DNA of 64,000 bases from an uncultured Eubacteriales bacterium (GTDB lineage Bacteria > Bacillota > Clostridia > Oscillospirales > Acutalibacteraceae). This document shows, in pieces, positions 25,559 through 34,126 of the stretch. The translations under genes were made by a program, and so were the position numbers. Within the stretch, counting starts at the first letter, position 1. Every line of letters begins with the position of its first letter. Under the pieces are notes generated by a model. It was not told the DNA's origin. It was given only the letters and a program-made list of their open reading frames with translations, and made no database searches. Where the stretch lies: the NCBI GenBank assembly GCA_934456435.1, contig CAKSHH010000001.1, positions 62,001 through 126,000 of the forward strand. Reading direction: 5' to 3'.

Positions 25559-26794
25559 ATGAAAAAGATTCTCGCAATTCTCATGGCAATCGCAATGGTC
25601 TTTTCTTTCGCTGCTTGCGGCACCAAAAAGGACAACGGCGACACTGAAAAGAAGCTCAAGGTAGGATTCATTTTCCTGCATGACGAGAACTCAACCTACG
25701 ACAACAACTTTATGACAGGCGCTGAAGAAGCCTGCAAGAAGATGGGCGTAGAGATTCTCAAAAAGACAAATATTCCTGAGCAGAATGCTTGCTACGATGC
25801 AGCGGCTGACCTTGTTGACAAGGGATGCACAGTTATCTTCGCAGACAGCTTCGGTCATGAGGACTTCATGATAAAGGCAGCTAAGGAGTTCCCGAACGTT
25901 CAGTTCTGCCACGCTACCGGTACAAAGGCTCACACAGTGAACCTTCCCAACTTCCACAACGCTTTCGCTTCAATCTATGAGGGTCGTTACCTTGCAGGTG
26001 TTGCTGCAGGTCTCAAGCTCAACGAAATGATTGCAGCAGGTAAGTTCGACGCTAAGGACGCTAAGATGGGTTATGTCGGTGCTTTCACTTATGCAGAGGT
26101 TATTTCCGGCTACACTTCATTCTATCTCGGCGCAAAGTCGGTTTGCCCGACTGTAACAATGGATGTTCAGTTCACAGGTTCATGGTATGACGAGGCTCTT
26201 GAGAAGGAAGCTGCAACAAAGCTCATCAACAACGGTTGTAAGCTTATCAGCCAGCACGCTGACTCAATGGGTGCTCCGACAGCTTGTGAAACAGCAGGTA
26301 TTCCGAACGTTTCTTACAACGGAAGCACACTTTCCGCTTGCCCGAACACATTTATCGTTTCTTCCAGAATCAACTGGGAGCCGTACTTCGAGTACATGAT
26401 CAAGTGCGCTCAGGACGGTAAGGCAATCGACACAGACTGGACAGGTACTCTTGCAACAAGCTCTGTTGTTCTTACAGACGTAAACGACAAGGCAGCCGCT
26501 AAGGATACACAGGCTAAGATCGACGAAGTTAAGGCTCAGCTTGACAAGGGCACACTTCACGTATTCGATACAAGCACATTCACAGTAACTGTTACTGCTG
26601 ACAAGAACAAGAATGCAAAGGTTGACGCTAACGGCAAGCTCACAAGCTATATGGCAGATGTCAACACAGACGAAGCATTCACAGGTGATACAGAGGTTGT
26701 TAAGGACGGCTACTTCCACGAGTCAGAGTTCCGTTCAGCTCCGTACTTCGATGTACAGATCGACGGTATCAACCTTCTTAACGCAAAGTTCTAA
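25559..26794 (+). CDS. BMP-family nucleoside-binding lipoprotein
   Basis: A 411-residue substrate-binding protein of an ABC importer. The signal peptide MKKILAILMAIAMVFSFAAC ends in a lipobox with Cys20, the predicted diacylglyceryl anchor. The mature protein begins KVGFIFLHDENSTYDNNFMTG, typical of BMP/PnrA (NupN-like) proteins. The C-terminal 70 residues after about 340 look like an added extension. The start at 25559 follows TTGGAGGAAG; an upstream in-frame start lacks a site. Genes for the ATPase and two permeases follow. Confidence 0.93.
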   Translation: MKKILAILMAIAMVFSFAACGTKKDNGDTEKKLKVGFIFLHDENSTYDNNFMTGAEEACKKMGVEILKKTNIPEQNACYDAAADLVDKGCTVIFADSFGHEDFMIKAAKEFPNVQFCHATGTKAHTVNLPNFHNAFASIYEGRYLAGVAAGLKLNEMIAAGKFDAKDAKMGYVGAFTYAEVISGYTSFYLGAKSVCPTVTMDVQFTGSWYDEALEKEAATKLINNGCKLISQHADSMGAPTACETAGIPNVSYNGSTLSACPNTFIVSSRINWEPYFEYMIKCAQDGKAIDTDWTGTLATSSVVLTDVNDKAAAKDTQAKIDEVKAQLDKGTLHVFDTSTFTVTVTADKNKNAKVDANGKLTSYMADVNTDEAFTGDTEVVKDGYFHESEFRSAPYFDVQIDGINLLNAKF

Positions 26795-26812
26795 TCATAT
26801 TGTTCAACTTCG

Positions 26813-26836
26813 AGGCGGAGCCTTAATGCTCCGCCT
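26813..26836 (+). terminator. Hairpin after the BMP lipoprotein gene (partial terminator)
   Basis: AGGCGGAGC / GCTCCGCCT with a 6-base loop, then a diffuse T-rich tract. It probably reduces readthrough into the ATPase and permease genes, so that binding protein is in excess. Confidence 0.65.
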
Positions 26837-26976
26837 TACTTTGATTTTTATGATTTGTATTTTATTTTGAAAAATGCGGTAAAGCGTTACACAATGTAAA
26901 TCAAGGGGAACGCTGACAAACAACTATAAAATTTTATTTACCATATTTTTCAAAATAAAAAATTGGAGGGCATAAA

Positions 26977-28512
26977 GTGAGTACACAGGTTGCAATCGAA
27001 CTCAGAAACATCACAAAGACCTTTGGCTCCGTTGTCGCCAACAAGGACGTTAATCTTACCGTAAACAAGGGCGAAATTCTTTCGATCCTCGGTGAGAACG
27101 GAAGCGGTAAAACAACGCTTATGAACATGATTTCCGGTATTTATTTCCCGGATCACGGTCAGATCTTTGTTGACGGTAAAGAGGTGGTTATCAGATCGCC
27201 CAAGGACGCTTTTGATCTGAAGATCGGTATGATTCATCAGCATTTTAAGCTTGTTGACGTTTTCTCGGCGACGGAGAACATTGTTCTCGGCTTTGACGAC
27301 GGCAAGTATAATCTTAAAAAATCAAAGGCGAAGATTCAGGCAATTCTTGATAAATACGGCTTTGACCTTGACCTTAACAAAAAAATATATCAGATGTCCG
27401 TTTCCGAAAAGCAGACGGTTGAAATCGTCAAGGTGCTTTACAGAGGCGCGGATATTCTCATTCTTGATGAACCTACGGCTGTTCTAACTCCGCAGGAGAC
27501 AAAGAAACTGTTTGACGTTATCAGAAATATGAGAAACGACAACAAGTCGATAATTATTATCACGCACAAGCTCAACGAGGTTATGGAGATTTCCGATAAG
27601 GTTGCTGTCCTCAGAAAGGGCGAATATATCGGCACGGTTATGACCTCCGAGACGTCGGAGTCAGCTCTGACCGAGATGATGGTCGGCAAAAAAATTGACC
27701 TCAACATCGAAAGAACAGAGGTCGAGAACAAGGAAGACAGACTTCTTATCAACAATATGTGCTATGTCAACCGCGAGGGCGTCAAGGTGCTCAACCATGT
27801 TTCCTTTACCGCCAAGTCGGGCGAGATTCTCGGTATTGCGGGTATTGCGGGAAGCGGTCAGCGTGAGCTGCTTGAATCAATTGCAGGTCTGCGCCACCTT
27901 ACTCACGGCTCAATCATTTACAATAATGCAAAAACGGGCAAGCAGGACAACCTCCGCGACAAAACACCCGTTCAGATCAGAGAGCTTGGCATCAGACTTT
28001 CTTTCGTCCCCGAAGACAGACTCGGTATGGGACTTGTCGGCAACATGGACATTGTTGACAATATGATGCTCAGAAGCTACAAAAAGGGCAAGACGGCTTT
28101 CCTTGAGAAGAAAGAGCCGAGAGACCTTGCCGAGAAGATTATTGATGAGCTTGAGGTTGTTACTCCGAGCGCAAACACTCCCGTCCGCAAGCTTTCCGGC
28201 GGTAACGTTCAGAAGGTTCTTGTCGGCCGTGAAATTGCGGCTTCTCCGACGGTGCTTATGGCAGCATATCCCGTCCGCGGACTTGATATCAACTCATCCT
28301 ACCTTATCTACAATCTTCTCAACGAGCAGAAAGAAAAGGGCGTTGCCGTTATTTTTGTCGGCGAGGATTTGGATGTTCTTTTGGAGCTTTGCGACAGAAT
28401 CGTTGTTATCAGCTCCGGTCAGATTTCCGACATTGTTGACGCAAGAACCGCTACCAAAGAACAGCTCGGTCTGCTTATGACTAAATCAAACGGAGGTAAT
28501 GACGATGAGTAA
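26977..28512 (+). CDS. Nucleoside ABC transporter ATP-binding protein (two ABC domains)
   Basis: A 511-residue tandem ATPase of the simple sugar/nucleoside importer class (NupO/YufO-like). Domain 1 has Walker A GENGSGKTTLMN, a degenerate signature VSEKQTVEI and Walker B ILILDEPTA. Domain 2 (from about 255) has the degenerate P-loop GIAGSGQRELLE and signature KLSGGNVQKV, with AAYPVRGLDIN in place of Walker B, as usual for the second half in this class. GTG start after TTGGAGGG. The next gene overlaps it by 8 bp. Confidence 0.93.
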   Translation: MSTQVAIELRNITKTFGSVVANKDVNLTVNKGEILSILGENGSGKTTLMNMISGIYFPDHGQIFVDGKEVVIRSPKDAFDLKIGMIHQHFKLVDVFSATENIVLGFDDGKYNLKKSKAKIQAILDKYGFDLDLNKKIYQMSVSEKQTVEIVKVLYRGADILILDEPTAVLTPQETKKLFDVIRNMRNDNKSIIIITHKLNEVMEISDKVAVLRKGEYIGTVMTSETSESALTEMMVGKKIDLNIERTEVENKEDRLLINNMCYVNREGVKVLNHVSFTAKSGEILGIAGIAGSGQRELLESIAGLRHLTHGSIIYNNAKTGKQDNLRDKTPVQIRELGIRLSFVPEDRLGMGLVGNMDIVDNMMLRSYKKGKTAFLEKKEPRDLAEKIIDELEVVTPSANTPVRKLSGGNVQKVLVGREIAASPTVLMAAYPVRGLDINSSYLIYNLLNEQKEKGVAVIFVGEDLDVLLELCDRIVVISSGQISDIVDARTATKEQLGLLMTKSNGGNDDE

Positions 28513-29611
28513 TAATCCTACAAAGATTCATGAGCCGTTGTTCCATATCGTTAAACGCTCGGCAATGCCGAAATGGCAGAGCTGGCTTGTAAGAATCGGC
28601 TCGGTCATTGCCGCACTTATCGTTTGCGGAATTGTTACGGTTCTTCTCACGGGTGAAGATCCGATTCAGGTTTATGTAAAAATGGTTGACGGAGCAGTCG
28701 GCTCCGAAAGAAGACTGTGGATGCTTGCACAGAACACGGCAATGCTCCTTTGCGTTGCCCTTGCCGTTACCCCGGCGTTCAAGATGAAATTCTGGAACAT
28801 CGGTGCAGAGGGTCAGGTGCTTGTCGGCGGACTTGCAACCGCGGCGTGTATGATCTTCCTCGGCGACAAGCTTTCCCCGGCGATACTTATGATCGTTATG
28901 GTCGTTGTTAGCATTGTTGCCGGCGCAGTATGGGGTCTTATCCCTGCATTTTTCAAAGCTAATTGGAACACCAACGAAACGCTGTTCACTCTTATGATGA
29001 ACTACATCGCAATGTGTATCGTTTCCTACTTCTCTTACGAGTGGTCGGTTCCCAAGGGTTCGGGTCACATCGGCGTTATCAATGACGCAACGGAGGCAGG
29101 CTGGCTTCCCGCAATCGGCGGCAAAGCTTATCTTTGCAACATTTTAATCGTTGTTGTTCTTACAGCCGTTATGTATGTCTATCTCAGATACAGTAAGCAC
29201 GGCTACGAAATCTCCGTTGTCGGCGAGAGCGAGAACACGGCAAAATATATCGGAATCAACGTTAAAAAGGTTATTATCAGAACTATGATTCTTTCGGGCG
29301 CGCTCTGCGGCATTGCGGGCTTCCTGCTTGTCAGCGGAACAGACCACACCGTCAACCGCGACACGGCGGGCGGCAGAGGATTCACAGCTATCATGGTTTC
29401 ATGGCTTGCACACTTTGATCCGCTTTATATGATTCTTACTTCTCTTCTTCTTGTTTTCCTTGAGAGGGGAGCAGTCGAAATTTCCACAACCTTCGGTCTT
29501 AACGAATCGTTCTCGGAGATTATCACCGGAATCATTATTTTCTTCATCATCGGCAGTGAATTTTTCCTCAACTATCAGTTGAAATTCCGTGAGAAGGAGG
29601 CGTCAAAATAA
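28505..29611 (+). CDS. Nucleoside ABC transporter permease 1
   Basis: A 368-residue membrane protein of the BPD_transp_2 fold (NupP/YufP-like). The long cytoplasmic N terminus precedes about nine helices. NIGAEGQVLVGGLAT and the conserved AKYIGINVKKVIIRTMILSG coupling region identify the family. The ATG at 28505 is 8 bases after CGGAGG and overlaps the ATPase stop codon; the ATG two codons upstream is too near the site. The next permease starts in a TAATG overlap. Confidence 0.92.
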   Translation: MSNNPTKIHEPLFHIVKRSAMPKWQSWLVRIGSVIAALIVCGIVTVLLTGEDPIQVYVKMVDGAVGSERRLWMLAQNTAMLLCVALAVTPAFKMKFWNIGAEGQVLVGGLATAACMIFLGDKLSPAILMIVMVVVSIVAGAVWGLIPAFFKANWNTNETLFTLMMNYIAMCIVSYFSYEWSVPKGSGHIGVINDATEAGWLPAIGGKAYLCNILIVVVLTAVMYVYLRYSKHGYEISVVGESENTAKYIGINVKKVIIRTMILSGALCGIAGFLLVSGTDHTVNRDTAGGRGFTAIMVSWLAHFDPLYMILTSLLLVFLERGAVEISTTFGLNESFSEIITGIIIFFIIGSEFFLNYQLKFREKEASK

Positions 29612-30588
29612 TGTTAGTTGCATTTATTCAGCGCGCGGTCGTTCAGGGTATTCCTCTTCTGTTCGGTTCAACGGGTGAGATTCTCACCGAAAAGAGCGGC
29701 AACCTCAACCTCGGCACAGCTGGCGTTATGTACGTCGGCGGTATCACGGGCGTTATCGGCGCATTCCTCTATGAGCAGAACGCGACTCAGATGAACACTT
29801 TTCTGACGATACTCATTCCGATTCTTGCTTCAATGCTCGGCTCGCTTGTTATGGGACTCATTTATTCGTTCCTCACCGTAACGCTCAGAGCCAATCAGAA
29901 TGTTACGGGTCTTGCGCTTACAACGTTTGGCGTCGGCTTCGGCAACTTCTTCGGCGGTTCGCTTATCAAGCTTACAAACAGCGACGTTCCGTCTGTTGCG
30001 CTTACCGCAACAAGCCTTGCTTTCAAGAAAGCGTTTCCCTTTGCTTCAAAGCTCGGCTGGTTCGGAGAGATATTCCTCTCTTACAGCTTCCTTGCTTATG
30101 TTGCAATCGCAATCGCAATTATTGTTTCTATTTACTTCAACCGCACACGTTCGGGACTTAATCTCCGCGCTGTCGGTGAAAATCCCGCAACGGCAGACGC
30201 TGCCGGTATCAATGTCGGAAAGTACAAGTACATTTCGATTTGCTTGGGCAGCATCATCGCGGGCTTCGGCGGACTCTACTACGTTATGGACTACGCCTGC
30301 GGCGTATGGTCAAACAACGCATTCGGTGACAGAGGCTGGCTTGCGATCGCCCTTGTTATCTTTGCAATCTGGAGACCGAATCTCAGCATTCTCGGTTCAA
30401 TCCTGTTCGGCGGACTTTTCATTGTCCACAACTACATTCCGAACCTCAGCATGAGCGACCAGGAGCTTTTTAAGATGACACCGTACCTTGTTACAATCAT
30501 CGTTCTTATAGTAATCAGTATGCTTAAGAAGAGAGAGTTCCAGCCGCCGCAGAGCCTTGGACTTTCATATTTCCGCGAGGATAGATAA
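29611..30588 (+). CDS. Nucleoside ABC transporter permease 2
   Basis: A 325-residue partner permease (NupQ/YufQ-like). Motifs are GEILTEKSGNLNLGTAGVMYVGG near the N terminus and AVGENPATADAAGINVGKYK in the coupling loop, with about eight membrane segments. It starts within the stop codon of permease 1 (TAATG), indicating translational coupling. It ends the importer operon at a terminator. Confidence 0.92.
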   Translation: MLVAFIQRAVVQGIPLLFGSTGEILTEKSGNLNLGTAGVMYVGGITGVIGAFLYEQNATQMNTFLTILIPILASMLGSLVMGLIYSFLTVTLRANQNVTGLALTTFGVGFGNFFGGSLIKLTNSDVPSVALTATSLAFKKAFPFASKLGWFGEIFLSYSFLAYVAIAIAIIVSIYFNRTRSGLNLRAVGENPATADAAGINVGKYKYISICLGSIIAGFGGLYYVMDYACGVWSNNAFGDRGWLAIALVIFAIWRPNLSILGSILFGGLFIVHNYIPNLSMSDQELFKMTPYLVTIIVLIVISMLKKREFQPPQSLGLSYFREDR

Positions 30589-30594
30589 AAAATA

Positions 30595-30624
30595 AACGGC
30601 AGTTCGTTCGAGCTGCCGTTTTTG
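30595..30624. terminator. Terminator between importer operon and rsmA
   Basis: AACGGCAG(T) / (A)GCTGCCGTT stem, then TTTTT on the plus strand. Convergent to rsmA. Confidence 0.8.
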
Positions 30625-30635
30625 TATGCTTATTT

Positions 30636-31496
30636 TTATTTGAGTGCGTATAACTTTTCACAAAGCTCTCCGAGCTGTTCCATAGTCAGCGCCTCGGCGC
30701 GGACTGTTGAGGGAAGCCCTGCGGCTTCAATCGCCTTGATAACCGTCGGCTTTGCTATGCCTGTTCCTGAGCTTATGCCGTTCGACGCGGTTTTTCTGCG
30801 CTGGCTGAACGCCGCCTTTACCATTGAAAAGAAGAACCTTTCGTCGCTGACCGTTATCGGCGGTTCAGAAAGAATATCAAGCCGTATAACCGAGCTGTCC
30901 ACGTTCGGCGACGGCATAAACGAGCCGCGCGAGACGTCAAAAAGCTTCTGCGCTTCTGCATAGTAATTAACCGCAACCGTGACGGCACCCGAATCCCTTG
31001 AGCCGACATCGGCGCAGAGCCTGACGGCGGCTTCCTTCTGTACCATAACCGTTACGGATTCGATTTTTAGCCTGCTTTCGAGTAAGCGCATGATTACGGG
31101 GGAAGTAATATAATAGGGGAGGTTGGCACACACGACAACGGGCATATCGCCAAATTCCTCCTCAAGTATTTTGTGGAGATCAACCTTGAGAATGTCGCCG
31201 TTGATTATTTTTACATTGTCAAACTCACCGAGCGTTTCGTCAAGAACGGGGAGGAGCCGTGTATCAAGCTCAATGCAGACGACCTTGTCGGCACGCTTTG
31301 CAAGCTCTGCTGTGAGAACGCCTATTCCTGCGCCGACCTCAAGCACGCCGACACCCTCTCTTGCACCGCCCTCCTCGGCAATACGCGGACATACGCCGGG
31401 ATTTATAATAAAATTCTGACCGAGGGCTTTGGAAAAAGTAAAGCCGTGGCGGCTCAAAACGGATTTTATAACGTTAATATCCGATAAATTATTCAT
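30636..31496 (-). CDS. rsmA: 16S rRNA (adenine1518-N6/adenine1519-N6)-dimethyltransferase
   Basis: A 286-residue SAM-dependent methyltransferase (KsgA) that dimethylates two adenines in the 3' helix of 16S rRNA during late 30S assembly. FSKALGQNFIIN, the SAM loop EVGAGIGVLT and the catalytic CANLPYYIT are all present. I use the ATG at 31496 (AGAGGTAATT ahead of it); the longer frame starting at 31520 has no site. It is divergent from galE, with overlapping promoter DNA. Confidence 0.97.
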   Translation of the reverse strand: MNNLSDINVIKSVLSRHGFTFSKALGQNFIINPGVCPRIAEEGGAREGVGVLEVGAGIGVLTAELAKRADKVVCIELDTRLLPVLDETLGEFDNVKIINGDILKVDLHKILEEEFGDMPVVVCANLPYYITSPVIMRLLESRLKIESVTVMVQKEAAVRLCADVGSRDSGAVTVAVNYYAEAQKLFDVSRGSFMPSPNVDSSVIRLDILSEPPITVSDERFFFSMVKAAFSQRRKTASNGISSGTGIAKPTVIKAIEAAGLPSTVRAEALTMEQLGELCEKLYALK

Positions 31497-31541
31497 AATT
31501 ACCTCTTTTAAATATTGCATTTTGATTTGAAAGTATATATA

Positions 31542-31570
31542 ATATTACAGTATATAGAAAAATTTGTCAA
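31542..31570 (-). promoter_or_regulatory. Promoter of rsmA
   Basis: Minus strand TTGACA, 17-bp spacer, TAATAT. The same DNA read on the plus strand offers TTGAAA...TATATA (18-bp spacer) for galE, so the divergent promoters overlap. Confidence 0.6.
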
Positions 31571-31583
31571 TCAGGGTGATCTT

Positions 31584-32594
31584 ATGAAAATTTTAGTAAC
31601 AGGCGGAGCCGGATATATCGGTTCTCACACTTGCGTCGAACTGCTTAATGCAGGTTATGAAGTTGTTATTCTCGACAACTTTTATAACAGCTCGCCGGAG
31701 GTTCTCAACAGAATTAAGGAGCTGACGGGCAAGGATTTCACTTTCTGTGAGTGCGATATAAGAGACCGCAAGGGTCTTGACAAGGTTTTTGCCGAGAATA
31801 AGATTGACGCAGTTATTCATTTTGCCGGACTTAAAGCTGTCGGCGAAAGCGTTGTAAAGCCGCTTGAGTATTACGAGAACAATATCGGCGGAACGGTAAC
31901 TCTCTGTGAGGCTATGCGTGACGCAGGCTGTAAGAAGATAGTTTTCAGTTCGTCGGCGACGGTTTACGGAATGAACAATCCTTCTCCGCTCAAGGAGACA
32001 ATGAAAATCGGCGGAACAACTAATCCTTACGGCACAACAAAGTATATGATCGAGCTTATACTTCAGGATCTTTATACTTCGGATAACGAGTGGAGCATTG
32101 CTCTTCTGCGCTATTTCAACCCGATCGGTGCTCATGAGAGCGGCAGAATCGGCGAGAATCCGAACGGAATCCCGAACAACCTTATGCCCTATATTACACA
32201 GGTTGCGGTCGGCAAGCTGGATCATCTCAACGTTTTCGGCAATGATTATGATACGCCCGACGGAACGGGAGTCCGTGACTATATTCACGTTGTTGACCTC
32301 GCGCTCGGACATATTAAAGCGGTCGATAAGATTGCAAATTCCAAAGGCGTTTGCATCTATAACCTCGGCACGGGCATCGGTTACAGCGTTTTGGACGTTG
32401 TAAAGGCATTTGAAAAAGCAAGCGGAAAGAAGATAAAATATGAGATCGTTCCGCGCCGTCCCGGTGATCTTGCGGCGGTATATTCCGACCCGACAAAGGC
32501 GAAGGAAGAGCTTGGCTGGGTTGCCGAAAGAGGAATTGAGAAAATGTGCGAAGATTCCTGGAGATGGCAGAAAAACAATCCGGAAGGATATTGA
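31584..32594 (+). CDS. galE: UDP-glucose 4-epimerase
   Basis: A 336-residue short-chain dehydrogenase/reductase interconverting UDP-glucose and UDP-galactose. The NAD site is GGAGYIGSHT at 7-16, with D at the end of beta-2. The catalytic pair is the SSSATVYG Ser/Thr region and YGTTK (Y and K of YxxxK), and the C-terminal substrate part contains NLGTGIGYSVLDVV. The start at 31584 has AGGGTGAT upstream; 23 extra in-frame residues upstream are not family sequence. hflX starts 4 bp after the stop codon. Confidence 0.96.
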   Translation: MKILVTGGAGYIGSHTCVELLNAGYEVVILDNFYNSSPEVLNRIKELTGKDFTFCECDIRDRKGLDKVFAENKIDAVIHFAGLKAVGESVVKPLEYYENNIGGTVTLCEAMRDAGCKKIVFSSSATVYGMNNPSPLKETMKIGGTTNPYGTTKYMIELILQDLYTSDNEWSIALLRYFNPIGAHESGRIGENPNGIPNNLMPYITQVAVGKLDHLNVFGNDYDTPDGTGVRDYIHVVDLALGHIKAVDKIANSKGVCIYNLGTGIGYSVLDVVKAFEKASGKKIKYEIVPRRPGDLAAVYSDPTKAKEELGWVAERGIEKMCEDSWRWQKNNPEGY

Positions 32595-32597
32595 TAA

Positions 32598-33848
32598 ATG
32601 GAATTTTACGAGAACAGTCAGGAGCCTGAGGTTGCAGTCCTTGTCGGTATAGATATGGGGCTTTACAATGCCGAGGTTTCCATGGACGAGCTTGAAGAGC
32701 TGGCAAGGACAGCAGGCGCTGTTGTTGCGGCAAAAATAATTCAAAAAAGAGACAAACCCGATTCGGCAACCTATGTCGGTTCGGGTCGTCTTGAAGAAAT
32801 AAAGGCTTTTACCGAAGCAAACGATGTTGATCTGCTCATTTTTGACGGAGAACTTACTCCGTCACAGCAGAGAAATATTGAGGACGAAACGGACGTCAGG
32901 GTGATCGACCGAACAACGCTTATTCTGGATATTTTTGCCGCGAGGGCAAGAAGCAACGAGGGCAAGATTCAGGTTGAGCTGGCTCAGCTTAAATATTCCC
33001 TGCCGCGTTTGGGCGGTAAGGGAGCCGAAATGTCAAGGCTCGGCGGCGGCATCGGAACACGCGGCCCCGGTGAAAGCAAGCTTGAAAGCGACAGGCGACA
33101 TATTCGCCGCAGAATCCAGAGCCTGCAGGAGGAGCTCGTCCAGATTGCGAAAAGGCGAGAAAATCTCCGAGCAAGACGCGAAAAGGACGGCGTGGAAACC
33201 GTTGCGATAGTCGGTTACACGAACGCCGGCAAATCAACCCTCATGAATACGCTGACGAATGCCGGTGTGCTTGCCGAAAATAAGCTTTTCGCAACTCTTG
33301 ACCCGACCTCCCGCGCGCTGACTCTGCCCGACGGCAGAACGGTTATGCTCATTGACACGGTCGGACTTGTCAGACGGCTTCCGCATCAGCTTGTTGACGC
33401 ATTCCGCTCAACTCTTGAAGAAGCTGCAAATGCGACGGTTATTCTGAATATTTGCGACGCTTCCGATGAGTGCTGTACCGAGCACCTTAATGTCACAATG
33501 AATCTGCTTGCGGCTCTCGGCTGTGCAGACAAGCCTATAATATCCGTGCTCAACAAATGCGACCTCTGCGGCGGCTCGTTTGTACTTCCCGCCCAGGGTG
33601 AGTTCGTTATGATTTCGGCAAAAACAGGTGAGGGACTCGGCAATCTCCTCGCGAAAATTCAGCTTTCGCTTCCCCTGACGCGCAGAAAAGCCGAACTCCT
33701 TATTCCGTACAGCGATGGCGGTCTTGTCAATTATATCCGCGAAGAGGGTGTACTGATCCAAGAGGACTACCGAGCAGACGGAATCTATATCAAAGCTGTC
33801 GTCGATGTTCACTTCCTTGATAAACATAAAGATATAATTATTGGATAA
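32598..33848 (+). CDS. hflX: Ribosome-associated GTPase HflX
   Basis: A 416-residue GTPase that binds the 50S subunit and splits stalled or heat-damaged ribosomes in characterised relatives. The N-terminal HflX domain (about 30-190) includes SATYVGSGRLEEI, LPRLGGKGAEMSRLGGGIGT and RGPGESKLE. The G domain has G1 GYTNAGKSTL, G3 DTVG and G4 NKCD. Its ribosome-binding site (GGAAGG) lies inside the last codons of galE, so translation is probably coupled. Confidence 0.95.
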   Translation: MEFYENSQEPEVAVLVGIDMGLYNAEVSMDELEELARTAGAVVAAKIIQKRDKPDSATYVGSGRLEEIKAFTEANDVDLLIFDGELTPSQQRNIEDETDVRVIDRTTLILDIFAARARSNEGKIQVELAQLKYSLPRLGGKGAEMSRLGGGIGTRGPGESKLESDRRHIRRRIQSLQEELVQIAKRRENLRARREKDGVETVAIVGYTNAGKSTLMNTLTNAGVLAENKLFATLDPTSRALTLPDGRTVMLIDTVGLVRRLPHQLVDAFRSTLEEAANATVILNICDASDECCTEHLNVTMNLLAALGCADKPIISVLNKCDLCGGSFVLPAQGEFVMISAKTGEGLGNLLAKIQLSLPLTRRKAELLIPYSDGGLVNYIREEGVLIQEDYRADGIYIKAVVDVHFLDKHKDIIIG

Positions 33849-33857
33849 AAATTACAC

Positions 33858-33886
33858 TTGACTAATTCAACAATATAGTATATAAT
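33858..33886 (+). promoter_or_regulatory. Promoter of metK
   Basis: TTGACT, 17-bp spacer, TATAAT, about 40 bp before the SAM riboswitch. Confidence 0.85.
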
Positions 33887-33925
33887 TTCTTTTGCAATTT
33901 AATAGATTTCGTAAAACGAAACACC

Positions 33926-34020
33926 CCTTATTCAGAGTAGCTGAGGGAACAGGCCCTATGAAGCTCGGCAACCTGCCAACGGCAAGGTGCTAAATCCTGC
34001 GGTGTAACCGAAAGATAAGG
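33926..34020 (+). promoter_or_regulatory. SAM-I riboswitch (S-box)
   Basis: P1 CCTTAT / ATAAGG encloses the S-box core: AGAGTAGCTGAGGGA, GGCCCTATGAAGCTCGGCAA, CCTGCC...GGCAAGGTGC and ACCGAAAGATAAGG. It lies upstream of metK and feeds a terminator, so high S-adenosylmethionine should switch synthesis off. Confidence 0.96.
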
Positions 34021-34028
34021 CTATATAT

Positions 34029-34058
34029 GCTCTCGGTTTTTGCCGGGGGCGTTTTTTT
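34029..34058 (+). terminator. SAM riboswitch terminator
   Basis: GCTCTCGG / CCGGGGGC stem (two G-U pairs) followed by GTTTTTTT. Its 5' flank can compete with the P1 region of the aptamer. Confidence 0.85.
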
Positions 34059-34126
34059 ACGGGAGAGTGCAGACGATTGCCGCTCAATCATCTGCCTCTC
34101 GGAAAGACAAACGGAGGTACTTTAAA

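Noticed and set aside
28499..28504. ATG at 28499 as the start of nucleoside permease 1
   Set aside because: It is only 2 bases from GGAGG, whereas the ATG at 28505 has normal spacing.
31593..32744. 383-codon open frame antisense to galE and the start of hflX
   Set aside because: It overlaps two certain genes on the other strand and encodes a low-complexity basic product without family features.
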